This document shows positions 35,822 to 44,699 of a DNA stretch of 64,000 nucleotides, piece by piece. Position 1 is the first letter of the stretch, and each line of letters starts with the position of its first letter. Under the pieces are notes generated by a model that saw only the letters and a program-made list of their open reading frames with translations, was not told the DNA's origin and made no database searches. Source of the stretch: Porphyromonas canoris (GTDB lineage: Bacteria > Bacteroidota > Bacteroidia > Bacteroidales > Porphyromonadaceae); NCBI RefSeq assembly GCF_000769115.1, contig NZ_JQZV01000008.1, positions 37,261 to 101,260 of the forward strand. The letters run 5' to 3'. A program made the position numbers and the translations under genes.

Positions 35822-36651
35822 CTTTCAAGCGGTATATAGTTCATCTTTTCCCAAGTGGGTGTAAGCATTGGTTCTCCATTGGAAATGATCTTAACATCCG
35901 GCGAAGTCTGCATCAAGAAGCCGAAAGGATCTGCTATAAAGTTTCCGTAAAGCTCTTCTACCTTCTGCTTCGATGCCTTTTTGCTGCTGATATGAGGCAT
36001 AAGAGAGCGTCTCGCTTTAGCGTAACTCTTCTCCTCTGTCTGCTCTTCAAAGCCGAGAAAAGAGAATTCAAAAATACCTTCCATATCTTTCGCTTCAAGT
36101 ATCAGACCCGGCAATCCCCACAGCTTCCAAGGTCCGGCGGAAGACGGGATCTCTTGCGTGTACCACACTTGCCACTCTCGTCCCATGTACGAAGCACGGG
36201 CAAGAGTGCAGCTGTATGCTCCAATCCGTTTGGTGCTATCCGCTAAGATGCGCCATTCGGGGGCAGTAACCTTTTCGGTGTAGGAGTACTCCTCTTCGAG
36301 TATCCGGTATGAGACCTTACGCTGTTGCTTATCAAACGAGGAGCGTATATATATTGGCTCTCCCTCCTCTTCGATATTCGGATCTTCCCACATCGCCTCT
36401 TTTACGCCGCTTCCGGTACCGATTTTGGATAAAATGGTAGAGTCCATGAAAGCCAATACCTTGCTGTAATAGTGGCTCTCATCGGGCATAATCTCCAAAA
36501 TCATCTCTTCCGGATCCGGCTTTTTATTCTTTGAGATTTCGTACTGTTTATGCAACAGATAGTGAACTTTATAGCCATAGGTCTGCCCGTAAACAGATAA
36601 AGTCGCCACGAAGAGCAGGGCAGAAAGGAGTGTTGCCTTTCTCATTTTCAT
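35818..36651 (-). CDS. GLPGLI family exported protein 3
   Basis: 277 residues from ATG at 36651, where it overlaps the stop of the upstream GLPGLI gene (TGATG). Signal peptide (RKATLLSALLFVATLSVYGQ), then a beta-rich domain whose second half carries the family signature WKLWGLPGLILEAKDMEG. It is clearly more diverged from the two upstream paralogues than they are from each other. GLPGLI proteins (TIGR01200) are defined only by sequence in Bacteroidota; function is unknown. The ATGA overlap with the barrel gene suggests a shared complex or pathway. Confidence 0.88.
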   Translation of the reverse strand: MKMRKATLLSALLFVATLSVYGQTYGYKVHYLLHKQYEISKNKKPDPEEMILEIMPDESHYYSKVLAFMDSTILSKIGTGSGVKEAMWEDPNIEEEGEPIYIRSSFDKQQRKVSYRILEEEYSYTEKVTAPEWRILADSTKRIGAYSCTLARASYMGREWQVWYTQEIPSSAGPWKLWGLPGLILEAKDMEGIFEFSFLGFEEQTEEKSYAKARRSLMPHISSKKASKQKVEELYGNFIADPFGFLMQTSPDVKIISNGEPMLTPTWEKMNYIPLER

Positions 36652-37508
36652 CACTTTTCCAGATAAACAAAATCTCTGAGCAGATCTTCCTGAGACAGTT
36701 TATTGCCATTCTGATCCGTAACGGTAACCTTTGCTCCCGGATATATAGAGCGAAAGTAGCCGACCGGATCGGATATAAAGAAAGCGAAAGCCTCCAATAC
36801 CTGTTTCTTTTTCCCCATGTGTTTATTTTCCCAAGCGTCCTTGTACTTCGAGAAGTCGCCATACAGCCTTTCCGGAGTAGTGGCAGAGAACGAGGATAGA
36901 GCGAATGAGAAGAGACCTTCACTATCTTTAGCCTCGACGATGAGTCCGGGCAGACCCCACAGTTTCCATGGTCCCGCAGGAGACGGAATATCGGGCGTGT
37001 ACCATGCTATCCACTCTCTTCCGAGATATTGAGCCTTAGCCATGATGCAGTTGTAACCGCTCTTTACCGCGGTGCTATCCTGCACCACTTCCCAGGCAGG
37101 GCGGGTCAGCTCCTCCGTGTAGTGGAATAAATCGACATTGACAGCATGAATAGTCTCTCTGCTGTTGCTCGAAAAATCATTCTTGACACCGATATTCAGA
37201 CTAGGTCTTACACTCGATCTTTGCCTTGCCAGAACAGCCTTGGTGCGGTCTTTGTCCTTGTCAAAAGAGGCTTGATATATGGAATCTCCCACCTCGAACC
37301 AGCGGTCAAAGAAGAAGCTCTTATCCGATGAAATCTCCAAAACAGCCTCTGTATATGAAGATTTATTCTTTGCTTTCTTAGGCATATACGAGCCTTGTAC
37401 TTTGTAGACAGCTCTATAAACCTCATTGTTTTCCGCCATGGCACTTCCTGCCATACAGAACAGCAGAGCAGCCAGCAAGGCAAAAGTAAGATTCTGTTTC
37501 GCTCTCAT
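36651..37508 (-). CDS. GLPGLI family exported protein 2
   Basis: 285 residues from MRAKQN (37508), with a signal ending near SAMAEN. The domain order and most of the second half (RPAWEVVQDSTAVKSGYNC, WKLWGLPGLIVEAKDSEG, TTPERLYGDFSKYKDAW) are almost the same as in the upstream gene at 37513, indicating a fairly recent tandem duplication. The C-terminus (ISDPVGYFRSIYPGAKVTV) has diverged. Four bases separate it from the upstream paralogue. Confidence 0.88.
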   Translation of the reverse strand: MRAKQNLTFALLAALLFCMAGSAMAENNEVYRAVYKVQGSYMPKKAKNKSSYTEAVLEISSDKSFFFDRWFEVGDSIYQASFDKDKDRTKAVLARQRSSVRPSLNIGVKNDFSSNSRETIHAVNVDLFHYTEELTRPAWEVVQDSTAVKSGYNCIMAKAQYLGREWIAWYTPDIPSPAGPWKLWGLPGLIVEAKDSEGLFSFALSSFSATTPERLYGDFSKYKDAWENKHMGKKKQVLEAFAFFISDPVGYFRSIYPGAKVTVTDQNGNKLSQEDLLRDFVYLEK

Positions 37509-37512
37509 ATCG

Positions 37513-38367
37513 TTATCTTTCCAAATAAACAAACTCGTTCCGTAGCTCTTCTCCGGTGATCTCTCTACCATCTTTATCCTCTATGCGCTTTATTCTTCCC
37601 GGCATTGTGGTATGCAGATACCCGACCGGATCGGATATAAAGAACGAAAGAGTTTCCACCACCTGTTTCTTCTTTCTTGTCTGTCGCTTCTTCCAGGCAT
37701 CTTTATACTTCGAGAAGTCGCCGTACAGCCTTTCCGGAGTAGTGGCAGAGAACGAGGCGAGAGTAAATGAGAAAAGTCCCTCACTATCTTTAGCTTCGAC
37801 GATAAGCCCGGGCAGACCCCACAGTTTCCATGGTCCAGTGGGAGAGGGAATATCGGATGTGTACCACGCTATCCACTCTCTTCCGAGATATTGAGCCTTA
37901 GCCATGACACAGTTGTAACCGCTCTTTACTGCCGTGCTATCCTGTATCACCTCCCAGGCAGGGCGGTTCAGCTCCTCTTCGTAACAGTACAAATCCACTC
38001 CGATGACATGGGATGTCTCTCTGTTGTTATCTGCAAAGAAGCTCTTCACACCTATTTTCAGACCGGGAGCCACACCCGTTCTCCGTTTTGCCTGAGCGGC
38101 TCTAAGCATATCTCCGTCCGAGTCCAATGATGCTTGGTAAACGGAGTCGCCGACCTGAAACCAGCTGTCGAAGAAGAAACTTCTATCCGGATAGATCTCC
38201 AGAACAGCCTCTGTATATGAATCCTTATCTACGGCTTCTTGAGGCGTGTACGAGCCTCTTACCTGATAGATGGCTCTATAAACTTCACTGCTTTGTGCGG
38301 TGGCACTTTCCGCTGTTCCGAGTAGCAGAGAGAGCAACAGGCATACAGGAAAAATGATTTGTCTCAT
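37513..38367 (-). CDS. GLPGLI family exported protein 1 (first gene of operon)
   Basis: 284 residues from MRQIIFP (38367), with a signal ending SATAQS. It shares long identical blocks with the next gene (NRPAWEVIQDSTAVKSGYNC, GLPGLIVEAKDSEGLFSF). A longer in-frame start would add 42 basic residues before the signal peptide and is rejected. Repeat array D lies about 230 bases upstream. The role of the operon is not known; Bacteroidota often pair GLPGLI genes with barrel proteins. Confidence 0.88.
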   Translation of the reverse strand: MRQIIFPVCLLLSLLLGTAESATAQSSEVYRAIYQVRGSYTPQEAVDKDSYTEAVLEIYPDRSFFFDSWFQVGDSVYQASLDSDGDMLRAAQAKRRTGVAPGLKIGVKSFFADNNRETSHVIGVDLYCYEEELNRPAWEVIQDSTAVKSGYNCVMAKAQYLGREWIAWYTSDIPSPTGPWKLWGLPGLIVEAKDSEGLFSFTLASFSATTPERLYGDFSKYKDAWKKRQTRKKKQVVETLSFFISDPVGYLHTTMPGRIKRIEDKDGREITGEELRNEFVYLER

Positions 38368-38600
38368 AAGTGTATGGTGTATTCGTGGTTGTTTGCTTTG
38401 CAAGGTAAGTAAAATATTTCTATAAAAAGTCGGATATTTTCTCTTTTGCACTTTTTTAATGCTTCTTGAATAGATTTGTATTGAAACTCTCACCTTTCAG
38501 CTGTTGATGCCGTTCTGTACGGAGGAAACTTTCTCCCTGTCGAACAACTCTTTTTAACCCGTATAGAAGTTTTGTTTATCACGTTCAGAAGTTCGGACAA

Positions 38601-38700
38601 ACAGGAATAATTGTGTAAATCAAGCCCGGATTTCTGCAAATCAAGGCTTGATTTGTTGCAGTCAAGTTTCGATTTTTGGAAGTCAAGCCCCGATTTACGG
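38601..38700. repeat. 21-base periodic repeat array, locus D
   Basis: Four units start at 38617, 38638, 38659 and 38680, exactly 21 bases apart. The second, AAATCAAGGCTTGAT, continues with TT to a perfect palindrome AAATCAAG-GCTTGATTT apart from the centre. ACAGGAATAA begins 16 bases before the first unit. Confidence 0.82.
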
Positions 38701-38811
38701 TAGTGAAAGTATTCGGAGAGCGTTTTGAACCCGTTAAAAGAGACTTGTAAATAGGTTTGTGTAGATTTTTGAACTCTACCGCTCCACAAACTTTACCGAA
38801 AGGGGATAAAA

Positions 38812-38857
38812 ATAAAGAGCTGATTTCATTATGAAAATCAGCTCTTTATCTTTTTTA
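38812..38857. terminator. Orphan bidirectional terminator
   Basis: Perfect 15-base stem ATAAAGAGCTGATTT (38812-38826) with 38835-38849, followed by CTTTTTT on the plus strand and TTATTTTTA on the minus strand. No gene ends before it on either strand. Confidence 0.8.
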
Positions 38858-38895
38858 TTGGTAGGGTATGACATAGTCCGATAAAGTCTAATCTT

Positions 38896-38927
38896 TTTGT
38901 TATGCTTGTTAAAAAACTTTATATTTG
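38896..38927 (+). promoter_or_regulatory. Promoter of the YbjQ-like gene
   Basis: TTTG (38896-38899), 20 bases, then perfect TATATTTG (38920-38927). Predicted leader about 110 bases to the ATG at 39045. Confidence 0.75.
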
Positions 38928-39044
38928 CATCGGATGACTTAATATAGAAGCGGATGTTGCAGCCCTTAATGGTGTTTTGCTGTCATTCATTTGCTATTGA
39001 ATCTATAATATTTGCATTATGAGAAAACTCACAAAAATTTAATT

Positions 39045-40079
39045 ATGAAGAATAGAGATTTTATCATTACAACAACAAACAATATAGAAGGTTATGCTGT
39101 TAAGCGTTATGTAGAAACCATCTGCGTAAATATGGTTCTCGGAACCAATTTCTTTTCTGATTTCTCAGCTTCAATAACAGATATATTTGGAGGGTATTCA
39201 TATTCCTATCAAAAGAAAATGGACCTTATATATAAGGATGCAACCAATAAGCTAAAAGAGAAAGCAAAAAGAAAGGGAGCAAACTGTATTTTAGGTTTCA
39301 AGGTCGATTTTGATGAGATTTCCGGAAAGGGGAAATCTATGATAATGCTATCTGCTTCCGGGACAGCTTGTATCATAGAAGAAAAAGAAGATAATAAATT
39401 CAAAGTTTTGAGTGAATACTCAATAGATGGGGCTGAGTTGGAAAGGGAAATGCTAAGGCAATCCATCGTTTCCGGTATAAATGATGGAGAGGAGATAAAA
39501 GAAGAGTGGAGGACATTCCTTCTTGAAAACCCACAAGAAGAAATAATAGACAATCTATTGGACAGATTTATCCAAAACTCTGGAAGGACAACAGAAGAAA
39601 TAAGCTTTATCACGCAATATTTGGGAGCGATACCCAAAGAGATGGTTACGAGAAGAGCATACGAAAAGAGAAAAGAGAACAAAGCAGTCATGGGTGATCT
39701 CATAGTTGCTTGCAATCTATTTGACTCGGAGAGAATACTCTTGGCAATAAAAGAAGACCTTACAAACTCTACTTATCTTTTAAGGACTCAATCCGATTCA
39801 TACGATATTGAAGACCTCAAAAGGATGGAAGAGATGGAGCATATAATAGATAATCTCCCGGATGTTGGTAGTTTTATCTCTACTAAAGGGCTTTTCAGCA
39901 AAGGGGAGAAGAGGCAATACATTTGCCCTAATGGACACAAGAATGATGAGAGCAATGAGTTTTGTGAAGACTTGAATTGTGGACTAAACATTAAGGGTCT
40001 GTTTTCTTATCAAGTAGATTCAATAAACGAGTTCAAGAAAAAGTTATCAAGCCTTAGGACACTATTTAACAAAGCTTGA
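39045..40079 (+). CDS. YbjQ-like protein with C-terminal zinc-ribbon-like motif
   Basis: 344 residues from MKNRDF (39045). Residues 1-110 match the YbjQ/UPF0145 fold (TTTNNIEGYAVKRYVE, LGTNFFSDFSASITDIFGG, DATNKLKEKAKRKGANCILGFKVD). The middle is helical and charged without a named domain. Near the C-terminus CPNGH...CEDLNC (C294, H298, C307, C312) looks like a small metal-binding ribbon. No signal peptide or membrane segment is seen. YbjQ proteins form pentamers, and their function is unclear. The region is A/T-richer than its neighbours, which may indicate transfer. Single gene with its own promoter. Confidence 0.78.
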   Translation: MKNRDFIITTTNNIEGYAVKRYVETICVNMVLGTNFFSDFSASITDIFGGYSYSYQKKMDLIYKDATNKLKEKAKRKGANCILGFKVDFDEISGKGKSMIMLSASGTACIIEEKEDNKFKVLSEYSIDGAELEREMLRQSIVSGINDGEEIKEEWRTFLLENPQEEIIDNLLDRFIQNSGRTTEEISFITQYLGAIPKEMVTRRAYEKRKENKAVMGDLIVACNLFDSERILLAIKEDLTNSTYLLRTQSDSYDIEDLKRMEEMEHIIDNLPDVGSFISTKGLFSKGEKRQYICPNGHKNDESNEFCEDLNCGLNIKGLFSYQVDSINEFKKKLSSLRTLFNKA

Positions 40080-40484
40080 AACAGAATAAATGACAAATAG
40101 TAGTATTTAAGTCAGCGCCATTGTTGAGACAAAACTATGAATTATGTTGTAAACTAAAGACTTCAAAAATGTTCCCTAAAAACATTTCTCTCCAACAAAA
40201 TAGGAATAAGTGATATAAAGGAGTGCTGCTTCTGCTTATCTCGATAGACTTTGAAAACAGCTTCGGTACGACTCTAAGGGTAATGCGGAACTTATATTCT
40301 ATGGATTTGTTCTAAAATCGGTTGCTATCGTAGAAGAACGATTTTCAAACAGGGTAGAAGCGAGGTGAGAAGCCAAAAATCTTTTTCCTGAATCGGCTAT
40401 CTTGAAAAGAGAAACGGTCTTCTCCATTCCAAAGAGTATGGAATGGGGAAGACCGTAATCCGTTTTGATGCAGAGGGAGAGAGG
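40080..40484. other. Gene-free convergent region
   Basis: About 400 bases without a credible gene. A weak hairpin (AAATGTT/AACATTT, about 40167-40185) follows the YbjQ-like gene and the xseB terminator lies at 40414-40456. I see no repeats or promoter here. Confidence 0.55.
40414..40456 (-). terminator. Terminator of the lptB-recR-xseA-xseB operon
   Basis: 17-base arms ACGGTCTTCTCCATTCC (40414-40430) and 40440-40456 with one mismatch, followed on the minus strand by TTTCTCTTTT. Confidence 0.75.
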
Positions 40485-40691
40485 TTATCCGTTGCTCTCT
40501 ATCTCTTCCACTATTTTGTCTATCTCTTCTTGCAGACTTTTCAGCTCGCCTTTGCACTCTTTTATCATCGAGGCTGTGGCTCTGCTTAGCTTCAAGATCT
40601 CTTCTATCGGAAGCTCGTTCCGCTCGATGAGGGAGAGGTTCTCCTCAATCTCTTTCAGCGTTTGGGTATAGTTGAATTTCTTTTTAGCCAT
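40485..40691 (-). CDS. xseB: Exodeoxyribonuclease VII small subunit
   Basis: 68-residue coiled protein that wraps the large subunit. [34 protein letters not shown] matches the XseB pattern, and the length is typical. It starts 12 bases after xseA and ends the operon. Confidence 0.93.
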   Translation of the reverse strand: MAKKKFNYTQTLKEIEENLSLIERNELPIEEILKLSRATASMIKECKGELKSLQEEIDKIVEEIESNG

Positions 40692-40703
40692 ATTTTTGTT
40701 TGT

Positions 40704-42083
40704 CTAATCGTTGTACTCTTCTTCTCTCTTTTCCACTCCGGTAACGGTGGCAGATACCGCTCCGTCGCCCAATAATATTTTCACATCTTCGCCCGGATGA
40801 GTCTGTGAAGCAGAGCGAATGCTCTTGCCATCCGATCCGACAAAAAGCGCATACCCGGAAGAGAGGATTCTGTCCGGGCTTAAAAGGCGCAGCCGTTCCT
40901 CCAAAGAGAAGAGTCTTTGCCGTTGCAGCGGTTCCCATGATGCTATGGAGCGTTTCAGTCGAGCTGTGTCGGATGCTATTCTGCTCTCTGTTCGTGCCGT
41001 CAGCGATGCCCAAAAGCGTTGCAGACGGAGGTAGTGTGCGCCCACTCTTTGCTCTATCTCCGAGGTGCGCAGGTATAGCAGCTGTCTCTGTTTGTGCATC
41101 AATACCCGGAGTCTGCTCTCTAACAGCTGTTTCTGCCCACCCATCAATCTTACCAAACGCTCCTCTGCGGAGGAGACGGCAGAGATATAGCACAGATTTT
41201 TATCTATGAGAAAGGTGGCAACGGCAGTAGGTGTCTTTAGAGCGGTGTGTGCCACCATATCCAAGATAGATAGATCTCTGTCGTGCCCTATACCGGATAT
41301 GACGGGGTAGGGATATTGTGCAACATGTTCGCAGAGTGTGGCATTGTCAAACGCCAAAAGGTCTAAGCGGCTTCCTCCTCCCCGAATGATGACAACGGCA
41401 TCGTACTCCTGTCCGGAGTCCATAATGGCATCAAGAGCGGAGATGATGCTTGCCGGTGCTTCGTTCCCCTGCATAATGGCAGGAAAGAGTGTAGCTGCAA
41501 AGCGGATGTTATAGTCGTTGCGTGTGAGTTGGTTATGGAAGTCGCCCCATCCGGCAGCCGTAGCCGAAGAGATTACTGCTATCTTTCGTGGGAGAGGAGA
41601 GAGTGGAAGAGCTCTGTTCATATCCCAAATGCCGGATGCTTTCAGTGCTGCTATGGTAGCCTCTCTCTGCTTTCGCATGGCTCCCAAAGAGTAGGTGGCA
41701 TCCACGCCGACAATATTCAGAGAAAGCCCATATACCGGGCTGTATCTGACGTAAACCATAAGGAGCAGTTCCAAACCTTCGCTCAGCTCCACCCCTGCCT
41801 CTTCGTAAAACTTTTCGGAGATGAGTCTGTACTGACTGCTCCATATCATTGCCCGAATGGATGCTACTATCTTTCCCTGGTCGTTTTTCTCTATCAGATC
41901 CATGTAGCAGTGTCCGGAGCTTCTATTGACCTGCATGCCGGAAACTTCTGCCACCACCCACAGCGGACGAGTGAACGATGAAGAGATGAGATCTTCCACT
42001 ATCCCGGTAAGCTCGCTTAGGCGTAGACCGGATGCAACACTGCTGTGCTCATCGGCATAAAAGGTTCTGCTGGGAGGGGGCAT
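40704..42083 (-). CDS. xseA: Exodeoxyribonuclease VII large subunit
   Basis: Nuclease degrading single-stranded DNA from both ends. The 459 residues show an N-terminal OB fold (LSELTGIVEDLISSSFTRPLWVVAEVSG), the catalytic core with VIIRGGGSRLDLLAFDN and YPVISGIGHDRD, a long coiled region and a C-terminal segment that binds XseB. It starts 19 bases after recR, within the lptB-recR-xseA-xseB operon. Confidence 0.96.
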   Translation of the reverse strand: MPPPSRTFYADEHSSVASGLRLSELTGIVEDLISSSFTRPLWVVAEVSGMQVNRSSGHCYMDLIEKNDQGKIVASIRAMIWSSQYRLISEKFYEEAGVELSEGLELLLMVYVRYSPVYGLSLNIVGVDATYSLGAMRKQREATIAALKASGIWDMNRALPLSPLPRKIAVISSATAAGWGDFHNQLTRNDYNIRFAATLFPAIMQGNEAPASIISALDAIMDSGQEYDAVVIIRGGGSRLDLLAFDNATLCEHVAQYPYPVISGIGHDRDLSILDMVAHTALKTPTAVATFLIDKNLCYISAVSSAEERLVRLMGGQKQLLESRLRVLMHKQRQLLYLRTSEIEQRVGAHYLRLQRFWASLTARTESRIASDTARLKRSIASWEPLQRQRLFSLEERLRLLSPDRILSSGYALFVGSDGKSIRSASQTHPGEDVKILLGDGAVSATVTGVEKREEEYND

Positions 42084-42102
42084 ATCTGATACTTTATGGC
42101 GG

Positions 42103-42729
42103 TTATCCTCTTAGGGTAGACTCGAAATCTATCCGGTGGTCTATGCTTCTACCGAGAGTGAGTTGGTCTGCATACTCCAGCTCGTCCCCTATGGCTATGC
42201 CACGAGAGATCACAGAGACTTTGACATCGAGATTTTTAAGGAGACGGTAGATGTAGAAGTTGGTCGTATCTCCCTCCATGGTGGTACTCAGTGCGAGCAA
42301 GACCTCTTCCACGCCTTCGCTTTTGACCCTGTCGGGAATATCGTCGATGTGCAGTTCGGAGGGACCGACACCGTCTATCGGAGAGATGACACCGCCCAAA
42401 ACGTGATATAGACCATTGAAACGTCCGGTGTTCTCAACAGCCAAAACCTCCTTTACACTCTCCACCACGCAGAGGATACGGGAGTCTCTGGCTGGGTTGG
42501 AGCAGATCATGCAGAGGTCTGTATCGGAAAGATTGTGGCAACGATCGCAGTAGTGAATGCCCTCGACCAAAGCATCTATCTTGGCAGATATGTTTTTGGT
42601 AAACTGTTTCTCCTGTCTCAGGAGATAGAGAGCCAGCTTCAATGCACTTTTACTGCCTACTCCGGGCAGAGTGCTTAGAGCATCTACCGCTTCTTGCAGC
42701 AGGCGAGACTGTTGGTCTAACCGTATCAT
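42103..42729 (-). CDS. recR: Recombination protein RecR
   Basis: Forms the RecFOR/RecR clamp used in gap repair. The 208 residues hold the HhH motif ([20 protein letters not shown]), a four-cysteine zinc finger ([16 protein letters not shown]) and a TOPRIM domain ([28 protein letters not shown]). Its start overlaps the lptB stop by four bases. Confidence 0.97.
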   Translation of the reverse strand: MIRLDQQSRLLQEAVDALSTLPGVGSKSALKLALYLLRQEKQFTKNISAKIDALVEGIHYCDRCHNLSDTDLCMICSNPARDSRILCVVESVKEVLAVENTGRFNGLYHVLGGVISPIDGVGPSELHIDDIPDRVKSEGVEEVLLALSTTMEGDTTNFYIYRLLKNLDVKVSVISRGIAIGDELEYADQLTLGRSIDHRIDFESTLRG

Positions 42730-43472
42730 CCTTCCCGGTCGAACGTGCGTTTGCGGAATACGAAGTCTTTACCCAGATACTTCTCTCTTACGATCTCGTT
42801 CTCGGCAAGCTCTTCGGCTGTTCCCTGGAAAAGCACTCGCCCCTCAAACAGAAGATAAGCACGGTCTGTGATGGATAGTGTCTCATAGACGTTGTGGTCG
42901 GTGATGAGAATACCGATATTCTTTTCACGCAACTTGGCAACAATACTCTGAATATCCTGTACCGCTATGGGGTCTACTCCGGCAAAAGGTTCATCGAGCA
43001 TCACAAACTTGGGCTCTATGGCAAGGCAACGGGCTATCTCCGCTCTTCTACGCTCACCACCCGAAAGACGATCCCCCAGATTGTGTCTCACTTTATGGAG
43101 ACCAAACTCGGAGATGAGACTTTCTAACTTCTCTTTCTGATACTCTTTAGGCTTACTGGTCATCTCCAATACGGAGCGGATGTTATCCTCTACGGTCATC
43201 TTTCTGAATACGGAAGCCTCCTGAGCAAGATATGATATGCCTTTCCTCGCACGCTTGTAGATGGGCTCGTGAGTAATCTCTTCGTCATCGAGGAAAATCT
43301 TTCCCTCATTGGGGAGAACCAGACCAACGGTCATGTAAAATGTAGTGGTCTTACCTGCTCCATTGGGTCCCAAGAGTCCTACAATCTCGCCTTGAGATAC
43401 TTCAATGGATACGTGGTTGACCACGGTTCTGTTCTTATATTTTTTTACTAAGTCTTCCGTCCGGAGTTTCAT
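42726..43472 (-). CDS. lptB: LPS export ABC transporter ATPase LptB
   Basis: ATPase powering extraction of lipopolysaccharide by LptFG. The 248 residues carry Walker [13 protein letters not shown], the LptB-type [18 protein letters not shown], signature [16 protein letters not shown] and Walker [16 protein letters not shown]. It is the first gene of the operon with recR and xseAB, under a consensus promoter at 43501-43531. Confidence 0.96.
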   Translation of the reverse strand: MKLRTEDLVKKYKNRTVVNHVSIEVSQGEIVGLLGPNGAGKTTTFYMTVGLVLPNEGKIFLDDEEITHEPIYKRARKGISYLAQEASVFRKMTVEDNIRSVLEMTSKPKEYQKEKLESLISEFGLHKVRHNLGDRLSGGERRRAEIARCLAIEPKFVMLDEPFAGVDPIAVQDIQSIVAKLREKNIGILITDHNVYETLSITDRAYLLFEGRVLFQGTAEELAENEIVREKYLGKDFVFRKRTFDREG

Positions 43473-43500
43473 AGGATATATGCTTGCTTGTTATGCCTTT

Positions 43501-43531
43501 CAAAAATAGACATTTTGCCCCATACAGCCAA
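43501..43531 (-). promoter_or_regulatory. Promoter of the lptB operon
   Basis: Reverse-strand TTG (43531-43529), 20 bases, then TATTTTTG (43508-43501). The leader would be about 20-25 bases. Confidence 0.7.
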
Positions 43532-43691
43532 GTGCATACGTATGCCCTCTCTTGCGGAGAGTGGCAGACCGGAAGAAGGTAGAAGACAAGCGAGGGATAC
43601 TTAGGTTTAGGTATTGCATGATAATGATAATTGACGGATATTTGTGTAAGTATATGCGATTAAACAGTTCTATTACAGATATTTTACCGAT

Positions 43692-44669
43692 ATGAAAACA
43701 GAACACCACAATCACACTCACTCCCACTGTCATGAGCATTCGCACGGACATCACGGGCATGATCACTGCCACCATGGTAAGGATCTGAGGGGAAGAAAGC
43801 TGCTATGGGTTACGATCTTGAACTTTTCCATCACGATTTTTCAGATTGTAGGAGGAATACTTTCCAACAGTCTCTCCCTGATCTCCGATGCCATACATAA
43901 TCTGGGAGACTCGTCTGCAATCTTTATTGCATTCCTTGCAGGAAAGCACGCAGAGAAGCAACCAGATACCAGAAAGACATTTGGCTATAAGCGGACAGAG
44001 ATATTGGCTGCCCTGTTTAATGCCGTGGTACTTATAGGGATATGCGTTTACCTTTTCGTGGAGGCCTATCACCGCTTTTTGAATCCGGAGCCGATACGTG
44101 GGGCGATGATGCTTGCCGTGGCGATATTCGGACTTTTGGCAAATCTGATCTCTGTGGTCATACTCCATAAGGATCGTGAGCACAACCTGAACGTGAAGGC
44201 TGCATATCTTCATCTTCTTGGGGATACACTCTCTTCGGTCGCTGTAATCATGGGAGGTATAGCAATATGGCTGTGGAATCTTTACTGGCTGGATCCTCTT
44301 GTAACGGTCTTGGTGGGCATCTATATCATTGTGCATACATGGGGTATAGTGAAGCAGACTGTGAGCATACTGATGCAGAGTGCTCCGGAAGAGATAGATC
44401 CTTCTCTGCTGAAAGAGGAGGTAGAGGCAATCAAAGGAATAAAGAATCTGCACCACCTGCATATCTGGAGACTGGATGACGAACACATGCTCTTGGAGGC
44501 GCATGTTAATCTGGAAGAGGATCTCAGACTGTCGGAAGCAGGAGCATTGAGAGAGCAGGTGGAGCATCTGCTCATGCAGAAGTTCGGTATAGGACACACC
44601 ACTCTTCAGATAGAATATGACGGATGCAATGGCAGGCGTGATCTGATACAAAAGGATGAGTTGAGATAG
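43692..44669 (+). CDS. Cation diffusion facilitator (zinc/cobalt efflux, CzcD-like)
   Basis: Proton-coupled metal exporter, 325 residues. The N-terminus is a dense His tract (HHNHTHSHCHEHSHGHHGHDHCHH, quoted in part: HSHCHEHSHGHHGHDH), then six helices with the conserved metal sites SDAIHNLGDSSAIF (helix 2) and HLLGDTLSSVAVI (helix 5), and a cytoplasmic C-terminal domain (HLHIWRLDDEHMLLEAHV). This places it with the ZitB/CzcD zinc-type CDF proteins. It is divergent from lptB. Confidence 0.94.
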   Translation: MKTEHHNHTHSHCHEHSHGHHGHDHCHHGKDLRGRKLLWVTILNFSITIFQIVGGILSNSLSLISDAIHNLGDSSAIFIAFLAGKHAEKQPDTRKTFGYKRTEILAALFNAVVLIGICVYLFVEAYHRFLNPEPIRGAMMLAVAIFGLLANLISVVILHKDREHNLNVKAAYLHLLGDTLSSVAVIMGGIAIWLWNLYWLDPLVTVLVGIYIIVHTWGIVKQTVSILMQSAPEEIDPSLLKEEVEAIKGIKNLHHLHIWRLDDEHMLLEAHVNLEEDLRLSEAGALREQVEHLLMQKFGIGHTTLQIEYDGCNGRRDLIQKDELR

Positions 44670-44699
44670 CAGGGAAAGATATTTTTAAGCGTAATTCTT

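Larger units (their letters stand above)
38368..39044. other. Divergent intergenic region with repeat array D and orphan terminator
   Basis: About 680 bases between the GLPGLI operon (minus) and the YbjQ-like gene (plus). It holds array D (38601-38700), a strong hairpin-T terminator (38812-38857) with no plus-strand gene before it, and a consensus promoter at 38896-38927. Confidence 0.7.

Noticed and set aside
36654..36654. GTG start one codon before ATG for the third GLPGLI gene
   Set aside because: The ATG at 36651 overlaps the upstream stop as TGATG, a common coupled arrangement, and signal peptide length is normal from it.
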